DNA of 64,000 bases from Chryseobacterium jejuense. Lineage in GTDB: Bacteria > Bacteroidota > Bacteroidia > Flavobacteriales > Weeksellaceae. Positions 35,267 to 44,765 of this stretch are shown piece after piece. Both the position numbers and the translations under genes were made by a program. The notes beneath the pieces are model-generated. The model did no database searches and was not told the origin of the DNA. It saw only the letters and a program-made list of their open reading frames with translations. Within the stretch, counting starts at the first letter, position 1. Each line of letters starts with the position of its first letter. The stretch is from assembly GCF_900100075.1 (NCBI RefSeq), contig NZ_FNEG01000003.1, forward strand, positions 335,766 to 399,765. The letters run 5' to 3'.

Positions 35267-35866
35267 ATGGATTATAAGCAGCTAATTATTCGCGGAATAT
35301 CGTACAGCCAAACCCAATCGGGGGCGTATGCATTGTTATTGGAGCATGAGGAAACACACATAAAATTACCTGTTGTTATAGGAAATTTCGAAGCTCAATC
35401 TATCTCTCTTGGATTGGAAAAAGATATCCATCCACCGCGCCCACTTACCCACGACTTATTTTCAAAATTTATCGTTTCAACCAATTATGAGTTAGTTTCT
35501 GTAATCATTTACCAGATTGTAGATGGGGTATTCTTTTCAAATATCAACTTTAAAAATAAAGGAACTGAAGAAGAGCTAATCCTTGATGCTAGAACTTCTG
35601 ATGCTGTTGCTATGGCTGTAAGATTCGATGCACCTATCTTTACCACGCAGCAGGTTCTGAATGAAGCCGGAATCTTATTGGAGCTGGAAGATGTATCAAA
35701 AGAAGAGCAGACCTTTTCAGAAACAGTGCAGGCTGAAGACAACTTAAAATCCCTTTCTATGGAAGAACTTCAGAAATTACTGGATGATGCCGTTAAAGAA
35801 GAAGATTATGATACTGCCCTTGAAATTCAGGAAGAAATCAAGAGGAGGAAAAAGAAAATTGACTAA
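35267..35866 (+). CDS. bifunctional nuclease family protein with UvrB/UvrC motif
   Basis: The product is 199 residues. The DUF151/BFN domain covers about 1-140 (LPVVIGNFEAQSISLGLE; PRPLTHDLF; LDARTSDAVAMAVRFDAPIF). The C-terminal 35 residues form a UVR-type helical hairpin (MEELQKLLDDAVKEEDYDTA; LEIQEEIKRRKKK). DUF151 proteins have nuclease activity in some species. It starts the pair with the downstream transporter, which begins 21 nt after its stop. Confidence 0.88.
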   Translation: MDYKQLIIRGISYSQTQSGAYALLLEHEETHIKLPVVIGNFEAQSISLGLEKDIHPPRPLTHDLFSKFIVSTNYELVSVIIYQIVDGVFFSNINFKNKGTEEELILDARTSDAVAMAVRFDAPIFTTQQVLNEAGILLELEDVSKEEQTFSETVQAEDNLKSLSMEELQKLLDDAVKEEDYDTALEIQEEIKRRKKKID

Positions 35867-35887
35867 AAAGAGATACTTTATATAAAA

Positions 35888-37270
35888 ATGAATTTAAAAT
35901 TACGACTGACCATCCTCAGTTTTCTCCAGTTTTTTGTATGGGGAGCATGGCTGATTACGATGGCGAACTTCTGGTTTGGCACTAAACATTGGGAAGGAAC
36001 ACAGTTTGGTGCTGTTTTCGGAACCATGGGAATTGCTTCTATCTTTATGCCAACCATTACTGGAATTATTGCTGACCGTTGGGTAAACGCCGAACGTATT
36101 TTTTCAGTATTACACATTCTTTACGGGGCTATTCTTTTCGTTTTGCCACACTCTGCAGATCCTAATTCTTTCTTTTCGGTGATGCTTGTTGCAATGTGTT
36201 TTTATATGCCTACTATTGCTTTAGCCAATTCAATTTCCTACACTATTTTAAAGAATAATAACATGGATGTGGTGAAAGACTTTCCGCCAATCCGTGTATG
36301 GGGTACCATCGGTTTTATTGTAGCCATGTGGATTACTAACCTTAGTGGAAATAAAGCAACAGAAGGACAATTTTATATTGGTGGAGCAGTAGCTATATTC
36401 TTAGGAATTTATGCTCTTACGTTACCAAAATGTCCGCCACAAAAACTAATCGATAAAAGCTCTCCACTATCTGAGCAATTAGGATTAAATGCATTTAAGC
36501 TTTTCGGAAACTATAAAATGGCTTTGTTCTTTTTATTTTCAATGCTTTTAGGAGCAGCGCTTCAGTTAACAAATGCTTATGGAGATGTATTTTTAAGTGA
36601 ATTTTCTCATTTTCCGAAATATGCTGATTCATTTGTAGTAAAGAGATCTACCATCATCATGTCGATTTCCCAGGTTTCTGAAACCTTATTTATCCTGGCA
36701 ATTCCTTTCTTCCTAAAGAAATTCGGTATAAAGAAAGTAATGTTAATGTCTATGCTGGCATGGGTATTAAGATTTGGTTTCTTTGCTTATGGAGTGCCGG
36801 ACGGTTTTGGTTTATCATTAATTATCCTTTCATGTATTGTATACGGAATGGCCTTTGATTTCTTTAATATTTCAGGGTCCCTTTTCGTAGAGACTACAAC
36901 AGATAAGAATATCCGTTCTTCTGCTCAAGGATTATTTATGATGATGACCAATGGCTTTGGAGCTGTTTTCGGGAGTTATATCGCAGGTTGGGCTATTGAT
37001 AAATTCTTTACCCACAAGTTTACTACCGCTACAGAATTATCAACATATTTGGACACAACATCGGATAACCCTACATTCCTAGGGATTTTAAAGAATAGTT
37101 TTAACGCAGTTGTAAACTCAGACGGGACGCTTTCTTCTGTTGTTATGGTAAAAGACTGGCAGCAGATTTGGCTTTCATTTGCTATCTACTCATTGGTTTT
37201 GGCTATATTTTTTGCTATTTTGTTTAAACACAAACATAATCCTGAAGACGTTTCTTCAGTTAAACACTAA
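35888..37270 (+). CDS. nucleoside permease (NupG-like MFS transporter)
   Basis: The 460-residue protein has about 12 membrane helices. The N-terminus LSFLQFFVWGAWLITMANF, followed by TGIIADRWVNAERIF and VRVWGTIGF-type sequence (PPIRVWGTIGFIVAMW), fits the nucleoside:H+ symporter family of the MFS. Later landmarks are MLLGAALQLTNAYGD and YGMAFDFFNISGSLFVE. It should import nucleosides across the inner membrane, fitting with the salvage kinase udk elsewhere in the window. No signal for regulation is seen. Confidence 0.85.
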   Translation: MNLKLRLTILSFLQFFVWGAWLITMANFWFGTKHWEGTQFGAVFGTMGIASIFMPTITGIIADRWVNAERIFSVLHILYGAILFVLPHSADPNSFFSVMLVAMCFYMPTIALANSISYTILKNNNMDVVKDFPPIRVWGTIGFIVAMWITNLSGNKATEGQFYIGGAVAIFLGIYALTLPKCPPQKLIDKSSPLSEQLGLNAFKLFGNYKMALFFLFSMLLGAALQLTNAYGDVFLSEFSHFPKYADSFVVKRSTIIMSISQVSETLFILAIPFFLKKFGIKKVMLMSMLAWVLRFGFFAYGVPDGFGLSLIILSCIVYGMAFDFFNISGSLFVETTTDKNIRSSAQGLFMMMTNGFGAVFGSYIAGWAIDKFFTHKFTTATELSTYLDTTSDNPTFLGILKNSFNAVVNSDGTLSSVVMVKDWQQIWLSFAIYSLVLAIFFAILFKHKHNPEDVSSVKH

Positions 37271-37294
37271 TTCAATTAATAACAATACAATATA

Positions 37295-37328
37295 AAATTG
37301 CACTTTCTTATCGAAAGTGCAATTTTTT
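37295..37328 (+). terminator. terminator
   Basis: AAATTGCACTTTC and GAAAGTGCAATTT form a 13-bp perfect stem followed by TTTTTTATTTT. Confidence 0.87.
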
Positions 37329-37567
37329 TATTTTAAACCATCTCATAATCATGCTAATCTGTTGATAAGGGTAAAATGTGATTCAAAAATTGTTATATTG
37401 ACAACTAGTAGTTTGGGATTCATTAAGATAATTGATATATTTTTGATAAATATTCAATATTAGAAGTGTTTTATTGTGGCTAATGACTGTTAGGGAATGA
37501 AAATACTTGTTTGGTAACAGATGATTTGGAAATGTGTTTTTTTTCGTATTTTGGCACTTTAGTAAAT

Positions 37568-37972
37568 ATGAAAAATATTCAATTATTAGGATTGTTATTA
37601 GTGGTTGTAGGGAGTTTTCTACCGTTAGTACATGTACCGATTATAGGAAACTGGAATTATTGGAAATTAGACCATTATTTGGCTATTGCATGCTGGATTC
37701 TTGCTGCATGTGCAGTCTTTGGAATTGTTAATAACAGTGCAAAAATCGTAAGGTTTTTTGGTGTCCTGCTTATTCTTTTATTTGTATTCACCCTGGTGGC
37801 TGTTAAATTACAGTCTTTAGATTACTTTAGCTTTTTACCTTTTAAATCATGGAGAGAAGCTTTTGCAGGAGTTGTGAAATTAAAATGGGGTTGGGTAGTA
37901 GAATTTCTAGGGGCCTTTCTACTGGTTTTTGCAGGAAATAATAAAAAAGAAAATCAACGAACTCAAATATAG
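37568..37972 (+). CDS. small four-helix membrane protein of unknown function
   Basis: The product is 134 residues from the ATG at 37568. Four hydrophobic segments are visible (about 4-21, 38-53, 61-80 and 110-124). The C-terminal tail is polar (NNKKENQRTQI). The frame is open 19 codons further upstream, but that part is unlike a protein start and covers a TATTTTGG promoter-like box. The next gene begins 2 nt after the stop. No family recognised. Confidence 0.65.
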   Translation: MKNIQLLGLLLVVVGSFLPLVHVPIIGNWNYWKLDHYLAIACWILAACAVFGIVNNSAKIVRFFGVLLILLFVFTLVAVKLQSLDYFSFLPFKSWREAFAGVVKLKWGWVVEFLGAFLLVFAGNNKKENQRTQI

Positions 37973-37974
37973 TT

Positions 37975-38385
37975 ATGAGCCTTTTAAAAGCATTTTCAGC
38001 GGGGATTTTATTGTTGGTGGCCTCACAGGTCAGATCTCAACAGGCAGAACAGAAAAAACCGGATAATCCGACTCAATGTGCCAATATAAAAGAAGGAAAA
38101 TTTCTGAGAGCAAATTATCCGGAAGCCATCTGGTATATGACGATTAAGGATAATGTTCAGATCGAATATTCCAATAACGGGAAAGATTTTATAAAATCTA
38201 CATTGGTTTTTGTGGATAATTGTAACTATAAATCGATCGTGATGGAGAAATCGGATAAAAATGATCCCGTACAGATTGGTGATGTTTTTAATAATAAAGT
38301 TGTAGCAACCCAGGACAATCTTCTGAAGGTCAATATGAAGGTTGAAGATTCTCAATTTGATGTGGTATACGTAAAAGTAAAATAA
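37975..38385 (+). CDS. small secreted protein of unknown function
   Basis: The product is 136 residues. A signal peptide ends near VRSQ (residue 22). The mature part has two cysteines (CANIKEGKF; VDNCNYKS) that could form a disulfide. A strand pattern (YMTIKDNVQIEYSNNGKDF) recurs in small secreted Bacteroidota proteins. It starts 2 nt after the upstream membrane-protein gene, so they are translationally coupled and may work together. Confidence 0.65.
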   Translation: MSLLKAFSAGILLLVASQVRSQQAEQKKPDNPTQCANIKEGKFLRANYPEAIWYMTIKDNVQIEYSNNGKDFIKSTLVFVDNCNYKSIVMEKSDKNDPVQIGDVFNNKVVATQDNLLKVNMKVEDSQFDVVYVKVK

Positions 38386-38442
38386 ATTTAATTATAAAGA
38401 TGAAGCTTAGGCTTTGTTTTAGCTAAAATAAAAATTATATAC

Positions 38443-39621
38443 ATGAAAGAAGTATTCATTGTTTCCGCAGTAAGAACTCCTATGGGGAGCTTTATGGGAA
38501 GTTTGTCAACAGTTCCGGCTACTAAATTAGGAGCTGCTGCTGTAAAAGGAGCATTAGATAAAATTGGTTTAGATCCTGCTAACGTTCAAGAGATTTATAT
38601 GGGGAATGTATTACAAGCAGGAGAAGGGCAGGCACCGGCTCGTCAGGTTGCTTTAGGGGCAGGTCTTTCTATCAATACACCTTCTACTACGGTAAATAAA
38701 GTATGTGCTTCAGGAATGAAGGCTGTGACAATGGCAGCACAGGCAATTAAAGCTGGTGATGCAGAAGTAATTGTTGCCGGAGGTATGGAAAATATGTCTT
38801 TAGTTCCTCACTATTATAATGCAAGAGTAGCTACCAAGCTAGGCGATATCAAAATGTTGGATGGTATGGTGCTGGATGGTCTTACAGACGTATACAACAA
38901 AGTACATATGGGAGTATGTGCAGAGAAATGCGCTGTTGATTATAACATTACAAGAGAAGATCAGGATAACTTTGCTATAGAATCTTATAAAAGATCAGCA
39001 AAAGCTTGGAGCGAAGGAAAATTTAACGACGAAATTGTATCGGTTTCTATTCCTCAGAGAAAAGGAGAGCCTGTAATTTTTGCTGAAGATGAAGAGTACA
39101 AAGCAGTAAATTTTGATAGACTTACAACACTTCCAACAGTTTTCAAAAAAGAAGAAGGAACAGTAACAGCTGCTAATGCTTCTACATTAAATGATGGAGC
39201 ATCTGCATTAATCCTTGTTTCTAAAGAGAAAATGGAAGAATTAGGATTAACACCATTAGCAAAGATTGTTTCTTATGCTGATGCAGCACAGGAACCTGAG
39301 AACTTTACTACAGCTCCGGCTAAAGCTTTACCTATCGCTCTTAAAAAAGCAGGATTAGAGGTTTCAGATATCGATTTCTTCGAGTTCAATGAAGCTTTCT
39401 CGGTTGTAGGACTAGCCAATAACAAAATCTTAGGATTAGACGCTTCTAAAGTAAATGTAAACGGTGGAGCGGTAGCATTAGGACATCCACTAGGAAGTTC
39501 AGGTTCAAGAATCATCGTTACATTAATTAACGTATTGAAACAAAATAATGCCAAATACGGTGCTGCAGCTATCTGCAACGGAGGTGGAGGTGCTTCTGCA
39601 ATCGTGATTGAAAATATCTAA
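38443..39621 (+). CDS. acetyl-CoA C-acyltransferase (thiolase)
   Basis: The 392-residue thiolase has the nucleophile Cys in NKVCASGMKAV near residue 88, the GHPLGSSGSR box with the catalytic His near 350, and the second Cys in AAICNGGGGASA near 379. The N-terminus VRTPMGSFMGSL is typical. It may make acetoacetyl-CoA (relevant to the mevalonate genes 3 kb downstream) or act in beta-oxidation. The context does not settle which. Confidence 0.93.
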   Translation: MKEVFIVSAVRTPMGSFMGSLSTVPATKLGAAAVKGALDKIGLDPANVQEIYMGNVLQAGEGQAPARQVALGAGLSINTPSTTVNKVCASGMKAVTMAAQAIKAGDAEVIVAGGMENMSLVPHYYNARVATKLGDIKMLDGMVLDGLTDVYNKVHMGVCAEKCAVDYNITREDQDNFAIESYKRSAKAWSEGKFNDEIVSVSIPQRKGEPVIFAEDEEYKAVNFDRLTTLPTVFKKEEGTVTAANASTLNDGASALILVSKEKMEELGLTPLAKIVSYADAAQEPENFTTAPAKALPIALKKAGLEVSDIDFFEFNEAFSVVGLANNKILGLDASKVNVNGGAVALGHPLGSSGSRIIVTLINVLKQNNAKYGAAAICNGGGGASAIVIENI

Positions 39622-39642
39622 CATTCTGTTTTAGAATATATT

Positions 39643-39698
39643 GCCATTAAGGAATGGATAATTTTTTTAAAAACTTATCCATTTCTTAATGGTTTTTC
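39643..39698 (+). terminator. terminator with long stem
   Basis: CCATTAAGGAATGGATAA and TTATCCATTTCTTAATGG pair over about 17 bp, then TTTTTC. Confidence 0.8.
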
Positions 39699-39706
39699 TA
39701 TTTTTG
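39699..39706 (+). promoter_or_regulatory. -7 promoter box
   Basis: TATTTTTG directly after the terminator, 21 nt before the ATG at 39728; no clear -33. Confidence 0.4.
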
Positions 39707-39727
39707 TGCTACTAATATTTATTTGAA

Positions 39728-41218
39728 ATGTCTGAAACTGAGAATCGACAACCCAACAACATAAAGAATAATCCGAAGATTATGAAAGCTTGGGCTGTAT
39801 ATGACTGGGCAAACTCTGTGTATTCCCTGGTTATTACTTCCACCATTTTCCCCATTTATTACTCTATTCTTACTACTGCGTATGAGAAAAAAGAATTTGT
39901 GACGGAAACAAAAAAATGGATTGATGTCCCAGTGAGACATTCGATCAAAATCTTTGGAAACGAATATCAGCCGGATGCCGTGTATGGATATTCATTAACC
40001 ATCTCGTTCTTTATCGTCGTATTATTGTCTCCGTTTTTATCTTCGTTGGCAGATACTATCGGAAATAAGAAATCATTTCTGCAGTTTTTCTGTTATCTGG
40101 GAGCAACATCCTGTATGGGATTAGCGATGTTTACAGGAATGCATAATGTATTTCTAGGGCTTTTGTTCAGTATTACAGCAAGTGTCGGCTTCTGGGGAAG
40201 TTTGGTGTTTTACAACTCTTTCCTTCCTGATATTGCAACAAGGGATAGGCAGGATGCCCTCTCTGCAAGAGGATACGTTTATGGATACATCGGTTCCGTA
40301 GTGCTTGTCGTAATTTGTTTAATATTAATTCAGGTCTTTGCAAAAGGAGCAGCACAACAGTTATTATTTACAAGAATAAGTTTCTTATTAACTGGAGCAT
40401 GGTGGTTTGGGTTTTCTCAATATACCTTCAAGCATCTTCCTCAATTTGGAGATGTTAAAGATAAGCTGCCTAAAGATCTTGTATTATTAAACTATAAAAA
40501 CATCTTCAAAAAACATGAAGAACAAGGTGGATTCTTTGAAGTGTTAAAAGATAACATGAGCTTTTACAAGGATATCGCCAAAGAAAGTTTTCATGAATTG
40601 TATAAAGTAGGCGGAGAACTTTTCAAGGATAGAAACCTGAAGTTCTTTTTATCCAGCTTTTTCTTTTACAGTGTAGGAATGCAAACCATTTTCCTTATGG
40701 CTACTTTATTTGGAAAAAGTGAAATCAATTTAGCACAGGATAAACTAATCGGAACACTTTTAGTAATCCAGATTGAAGCTATTATCGGAGCGGTGATTTT
40801 CTCAAGATTATCAAAAAGAATTGGAAACAGAAATGTAATTTCAATTGCTATTTTCTTATGGATCGTTGCTTGTATTTGGGCCTATTTCCTAAACAAGGAA
40901 AATCCAACAGTAGAATATCAGTTCTATGGCGTAGCAGCGGTAGTAGGATTGGTAATGGGTGGTCTTCAGGCAATGTCCAGATCTACTTATTCTAAGTTAC
41001 TTCCGGAAAATTCTATGGAAAACACTACTTATTTCAGTTTCTATGATGTATTGGAAAAGATAGCCATCATTATTGGTACATTTATTTTTGCAACATTAAT
41101 TGAGCACTTTAATAATATGCGAATTGCAGCTTTGTCAATGACACTATTCTTCGGTGCAGGATTGATATTAATCCGCTTCCTGAAGGTGAAAATAAGACAG
41201 GACAGAGAAACATTATAA
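39728..41218 (+). CDS. MFS transporter, UMF1/Atg22-like
   Basis: The 496-residue protein has about 12 membrane helices. MKAWAVYDWANSVYSLVITS near the N-terminus is the hallmark of the UMF1 family (related to fungal Atg22), whose members may export amino acids. Further landmarks are SFLPDIATRDRQDALSARGY, VVGLVMGGLQAMSRSTYSKL and YFSFYDVLEKIAIIIGTFIF. A soluble insert sits around residue 250-290. Substrate unknown. Confidence 0.88.
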   Translation: MSETENRQPNNIKNNPKIMKAWAVYDWANSVYSLVITSTIFPIYYSILTTAYEKKEFVTETKKWIDVPVRHSIKIFGNEYQPDAVYGYSLTISFFIVVLLSPFLSSLADTIGNKKSFLQFFCYLGATSCMGLAMFTGMHNVFLGLLFSITASVGFWGSLVFYNSFLPDIATRDRQDALSARGYVYGYIGSVVLVVICLILIQVFAKGAAQQLLFTRISFLLTGAWWFGFSQYTFKHLPQFGDVKDKLPKDLVLLNYKNIFKKHEEQGGFFEVLKDNMSFYKDIAKESFHELYKVGGELFKDRNLKFFLSSFFFYSVGMQTIFLMATLFGKSEINLAQDKLIGTLLVIQIEAIIGAVIFSRLSKRIGNRNVISIAIFLWIVACIWAYFLNKENPTVEYQFYGVAAVVGLVMGGLQAMSRSTYSKLLPENSMENTTYFSFYDVLEKIAIIIGTFIFATLIEHFNNMRIAALSMTLFFGAGLILIRFLKVKIRQDRETL

Positions 41219-41222
41219 AATT

Positions 41223-41250
41223 AAAAGGCGTTATTTTTAACGTCTTTTTT
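41223..41250 (+). terminator. terminator
   Basis: AAAGGCGTTA and TAACGTCTTT pair with a G-U, followed by a T-run. Confidence 0.7.
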
Positions 41251-41394
41251 ATTTTTTAACTTAATATTAATCATTACGGAAAATAGGGATTATAATAAAT
41301 TAAGAGAGAATTTCTCTTAATCCGGAGCTTTTTTCGTAACTTTATATAGTAATACAATCAAGCAGAACTAAAAAACTGATAATTCGGTCCGGGT

Positions 41395-41429
41395 TTTGCT
41401 TATATTCAGCGGAATAATTTTTAACTTTG
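41395..41429 (+). promoter_or_regulatory. promoter of the mevalonate kinase gene
   Basis: TTTG at 41395-41398, 23 nt, TAACTTTG at 41422-41429. The longer open frame (from 41396) runs through it, which argues for the ATG at 41450. Confidence 0.55.
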
Positions 41430-41449
41430 CAAAAAGATTTATTGTCATT

Positions 41450-42376
41450 ATGACCAACCCTCTATTTTATGCAAAAATAATCCTGTTTGGAGAATATGGA
41501 ATGATTGAAGATTCCCAGGGGCTTGTAGTACCTTACAGCTTCTATAAAGGAACCTTAAAGTTTTCAGACCTGGCTTCAGAATTTGAGCTTAATTCCAACA
41601 GACATCTGCAGAAATATTCAACCTTTCTTACAACGCTTGATCTTTCTGATGATTTTACATTGGATATTGAGAGCTTCAAAAAAGATATTTCAAACGGACT
41701 TTTCTTCGATTCCAATATTCCACAAGGATATGGAGTAGGAAGTTCAGGTGCTTTAGTAGCTGCTATTTTTGAAAAATATTCTATCAGCAAACTGAACCCG
41801 GAGAATATATCCAAAGACAATCTTAAAAAATTAAAGGCAGTTTTTGGTGAAATGGAAAGTTATTTCCATGGGAAAAGTTCCGGAATGGATCCATTGATCT
41901 GTTACATGAATCTGCCGATTCTTATCGAAAATAAAGAAAATTTAGACAGAGTATCCATTCCTGAAGGACAGGAAGGTAAAGGAGCTATTTTCCTGATCGA
42001 TTCTGGAATGACAGGAGAAACAGGACCTATGATTCAGATTTTCTTTGAAAAAATGAAAACAGAAGGATTCCGTAAAACTTTGAAAGAAGAATTTATTCGT
42101 TACAACAATGCTTGTATAGAAGCATTCCTTAAAAAAGATATGAATCCTTTCTTCAGAAACCTTAAAAAACTTTCTCATTGGGCATATGAGCATTTCCGTC
42201 CAATGATTCCTGAAAGTATTTTTAATATCTGGAAAAAAGGTCTGGATTCCAATGCTTATTACCTAAAACTCTGTGGAAGCGGTGGTGGAGGCTATATTCT
42301 AGGCTTTACCCAGGACTATGAGAAAGCAGAAAAAATGCTTGATGGCTTCCAAAAAGAAGTGATTTATAGATTTTAA
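41450..42376 (+). CDS. mevalonate kinase (GHMP family)
   Basis: From the ATG at 41450 the product is 308 residues, starting MTNPLFYAKIILFGEYGMIE (GHMP motif 1). The ATP-binding motif QGYGVGSSGALVAAI sits near residue 95, and the Asp box HGKSSGMDPL near 140 is typical of mevalonate kinases. Motif 3 CGSGGGGYILGF lies near 280. It phosphorylates mevalonate on the isoprenoid route. The adjacent UbiA prenyltransferase fits. Confidence 0.85.
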   Translation: MTNPLFYAKIILFGEYGMIEDSQGLVVPYSFYKGTLKFSDLASEFELNSNRHLQKYSTFLTTLDLSDDFTLDIESFKKDISNGLFFDSNIPQGYGVGSSGALVAAIFEKYSISKLNPENISKDNLKKLKAVFGEMESYFHGKSSGMDPLICYMNLPILIENKENLDRVSIPEGQEGKGAIFLIDSGMTGETGPMIQIFFEKMKTEGFRKTLKEEFIRYNNACIEAFLKKDMNPFFRNLKKLSHWAYEHFRPMIPESIFNIWKKGLDSNAYYLKLCGSGGGGYILGFTQDYEKAEKMLDGFQKEVIYRF

Positions 42377-42387
42377 ACAGGTTGGAA

Positions 42388-43317
42388 ATGAATTCTGAAA
42401 AAGAAACTTTCCAATCCAAAAAATATATCTCAAAATCTTTATATTACAGATTTTCACAATTCGTGGGCTTTTTACTCGGAGCACGCTTTTTTGTGGCAGC
42501 TCTGCTGACATTTGCCTTATACGTTTCTACTTTTTTTCTGTTTAATCAGGAAGAATCATTCAGAAATTTTGTTTTTGATTTTAAAGTACATGGTATTATT
42601 TTCTGTACTGTACTTACGATTTTAGCAGGAGGAATTATCAACCAATTTTATGATCTGGAGAAAGACCACATTGTAAAACCTTTCAGAACCAGAATTCAAA
42701 GTTTCATCAAACAAAAGTATTTTTTATACGCGTATCTGGGATTAAGTGCTATTTCATTAAGCGTAGCCTGGATGATCTCCCATAATGTTTTCCTTTTTTT
42801 TGTGGTGTATCAGTTTTTTATGTGGCTGTACAGTCATAAATTAAGCCGGATATTAATATTGAACAATCTTACTTTTGTAAGTCTTACCTTGTATCCTTTC
42901 TTCGGAATGATGGTGTATTACGAAACCTTTTCAAAGAAGATTTTCCTGATGGCTGTTTTTCTTTTTCTATTCCTTTTATGTATTGATATTGTAAAAGACA
43001 CCCTTACCAGAAGTGTAGATAAAACGTTTGGGTACATCACCATTCCCAATTATTTTAAAAGCCGAAATACAAAGACCATTCTTATATGTTTACTCCTGAT
43101 AACAATGGGAGTTTCTATGAAAATTATTACCCAAACCGAAGTCTCTGGATTTATGGCTTACTATTTTGCGGGAGGTTTATTTGTAATGATTATTTGTATT
43201 TATCTCTTTTTAAATTCCACCAGAAAAAGCAACTTCCTCACTCTTAATATATTACGTTTATGGGTTTTTGTAGGAATTATAGCAATGCTTTTAAACGGAA
43301 TTGAACATAAATTATAA
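42388..43317 (+). CDS. UbiA-family prenyltransferase
   Basis: The 309-residue membrane protein has about 8-9 helices. The first prenyl-diphosphate Asp motif is NQFYDLEKDHIVKPF near residue 88 (N-x3-D-x3-D), and the second is DIVKDTLTRSVDKTFGY near 205. Close relatives in Flavobacteriia sit beside mevalonate genes and are called geranylgeranylglycerol-phosphate geranylgeranyltransferase-like; the true acceptor is unknown. It starts 11 nt after the kinase. Confidence 0.85.
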   Translation: MNSEKETFQSKKYISKSLYYRFSQFVGFLLGARFFVAALLTFALYVSTFFLFNQEESFRNFVFDFKVHGIIFCTVLTILAGGIINQFYDLEKDHIVKPFRTRIQSFIKQKYFLYAYLGLSAISLSVAWMISHNVFLFFVVYQFFMWLYSHKLSRILILNNLTFVSLTLYPFFGMMVYYETFSKKIFLMAVFLFLFLLCIDIVKDTLTRSVDKTFGYITIPNYFKSRNTKTILICLLLITMGVSMKIITQTEVSGFMAYYFAGGLFVMIICIYLFLNSTRKSNFLTLNILRLWVFVGIIAMLLNGIEHKL

Positions 43318-43349
43318 TAAAAATTCTTTAAATAAACTCAGGTTATTAT

Positions 43350-43357
43350 TACCTTTG
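43350..43357 (+). promoter_or_regulatory. -7 promoter box
   Basis: TACCTTTG 24 nt upstream of the ATG at 43382. Confidence 0.45.
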
Positions 43358-43381
43358 CGTAACTAAATTTAATAAATAGGA

Positions 43382-44551
43382 ATGCCCATTTTTAATGATA
43401 CTAAAGTTGCATTTGCAGACAAGACAGATGCACAGTTGAGAAAGGCTTACTGGATGTTTAAAATGATTGAACAGCCCGCTCTTACCAGCCTTGGAACATC
43501 CGTTCTTAATTTTACAGTACACAACAACTTTCCATTCGTTACCGGAATTGTAAAAAGCACTTTGTTTGAACAATTCTGTGGTGGAGAAACCCGTGAGGAA
43601 AGTATGAAGGTTGTAAAACAGCTTTTCAAAAGAGGAGTTGGAAGTATTTTTGATTATTCCATTGAGGGAAAAGAAGATGAAGAAACTTTTGATGCAGTAT
43701 GTAAGGAGATTAAAGATATCGTGAGGTTTTCCGTAGGGAATCCGGCGATTCCTTTTATTGTATTCAAACCTACGGCATTCGGAAGAATTGATTTGTATGA
43801 AGCTGTTGGAAAAGGAGCAGAGCTTACAACGAGTCAGAAGGAAGAATGGGAGAGAGTGGTAAGAAGATTTGATGAAGTATGTGCTCTTTGCCATGAAAAC
43901 GATAAAAAAGTCATGGTAGATGCAGAAGAAACCTGGATGCAGGATTCCGCAGACCAACTTTGTGAAGAGATGATGGAGAAATACAACCAGGAGAAACCTA
44001 TCGTTTGGAACACCATTCAGATGTACAGAACGGGAAGACTGGAATATATGGAAGCAAACCTTCAGAGAGCAAGAGAAAAGAATTATTTCATTGGATATAA
44101 GATTGTTCGTGGAGCTTATATGGAAAAAGAAAGAGCCAGAGCAGCAGAAAAAGGATATGCAGATCCAATTCAGCCTACTAAGGATGCTTCAGATAAGAAC
44201 TATAATGCCGGAATTGATTTTGTAATGAATCACCTGGATAAAGTATCTGCGTTCTTTGGAACCCACAACGAAATTTCTTCCGAATTGATTATGGATAAAA
44301 TGAAAACCAAATCTTTGGAAAACGGAAATCCACACGTTTATTTTGGACAGCTTTACGGAATGAGTGATAATATTTCTTTCTACCTGTCCGATAAAGGTTA
44401 TAATGTGGCTAAATATCTCCCATATGGACCTGTAAAGGATGTTGTGCCATATCTTACGAGAAGAGCCCGGGAGAACACCTCTGTAGCCGGACAGACCGGA
44501 AGGGAACTTGGACTTATTAAGAAAGAGCTTGAAAGAAGAAAAAAACAATAA
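43382..44551 (+). CDS. proline dehydrogenase
   Basis: The 389-residue flavoenzyme is a single-domain ProDH without the aldehyde dehydrogenase half. Landmarks are FVTGIVKSTLFEQFCGGET near 50, FKPTAFGRIDLYE near 122, VMVDAEETWMQD near 178, YKIVRGAYMEKERARA near 240 and the closing YLPYGPVKDVVPYLTRRARE. It oxidises proline to pyrroline-5-carboxylate, passing electrons to quinone. A strong terminator follows. Confidence 0.94.
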   Translation: MPIFNDTKVAFADKTDAQLRKAYWMFKMIEQPALTSLGTSVLNFTVHNNFPFVTGIVKSTLFEQFCGGETREESMKVVKQLFKRGVGSIFDYSIEGKEDEETFDAVCKEIKDIVRFSVGNPAIPFIVFKPTAFGRIDLYEAVGKGAELTTSQKEEWERVVRRFDEVCALCHENDKKVMVDAEETWMQDSADQLCEEMMEKYNQEKPIVWNTIQMYRTGRLEYMEANLQRAREKNYFIGYKIVRGAYMEKERARAAEKGYADPIQPTKDASDKNYNAGIDFVMNHLDKVSAFFGTHNEISSELIMDKMKTKSLENGNPHVYFGQLYGMSDNISFYLSDKGYNVAKYLPYGPVKDVVPYLTRRARENTSVAGQTGRELGLIKKELERRKKQ

Positions 44552-44572
44552 TAATTGTTATTAAAATAAAAG

Positions 44573-44600
44573 AAGACCCGCAGAAATGTGGGTCTTTTTA
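44573..44600 (+). terminator. terminator
   Basis: AAGACCCGCA and TGTGGGTCTT (one G-U) around GAAA, then TTTTTA. Confidence 0.85.
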
Positions 44601-44729
44601 TTTTAGTCATTTTAATAAAATTGCGGTATTTGTTGTAAATTTTGCAAATTGCTTAAAATACCCAACATTACTAATTAAAGATTAATTTTCAATTAATATT
44701 AATTATTTATTAAAATAATTTAATTTTCA

Positions 44730-44760
44730 TTGTCGATTTAATTTTTAATTTCTATATTTG
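44730..44760 (+). promoter_or_regulatory. promoter of a candidate non-coding RNA
   Basis: TTG at 44730-44732, 20 nt, TATATTTG at 44753-44760. It is one of the best matches to the Bacteroidota consensus in the window, yet no protein gene lies on the plus strand until 47344. Confidence 0.7.
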
Positions 44761-44765
44761 ATAAA

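Noticed and set aside
41300..41320. TTAAGAGA/TCTCTTAA hairpin before the mevalonate kinase promoter.
   Set aside because: It lacks a T-run and lies after a better terminator at 41223-41250; function cannot be argued.
43349..43957. A 202-codon minus-strand frame opposite proline dehydrogenase.
   Set aside because: It is a Cys/Phe-rich mirror of a well-supported gene, with no promoter or family features.
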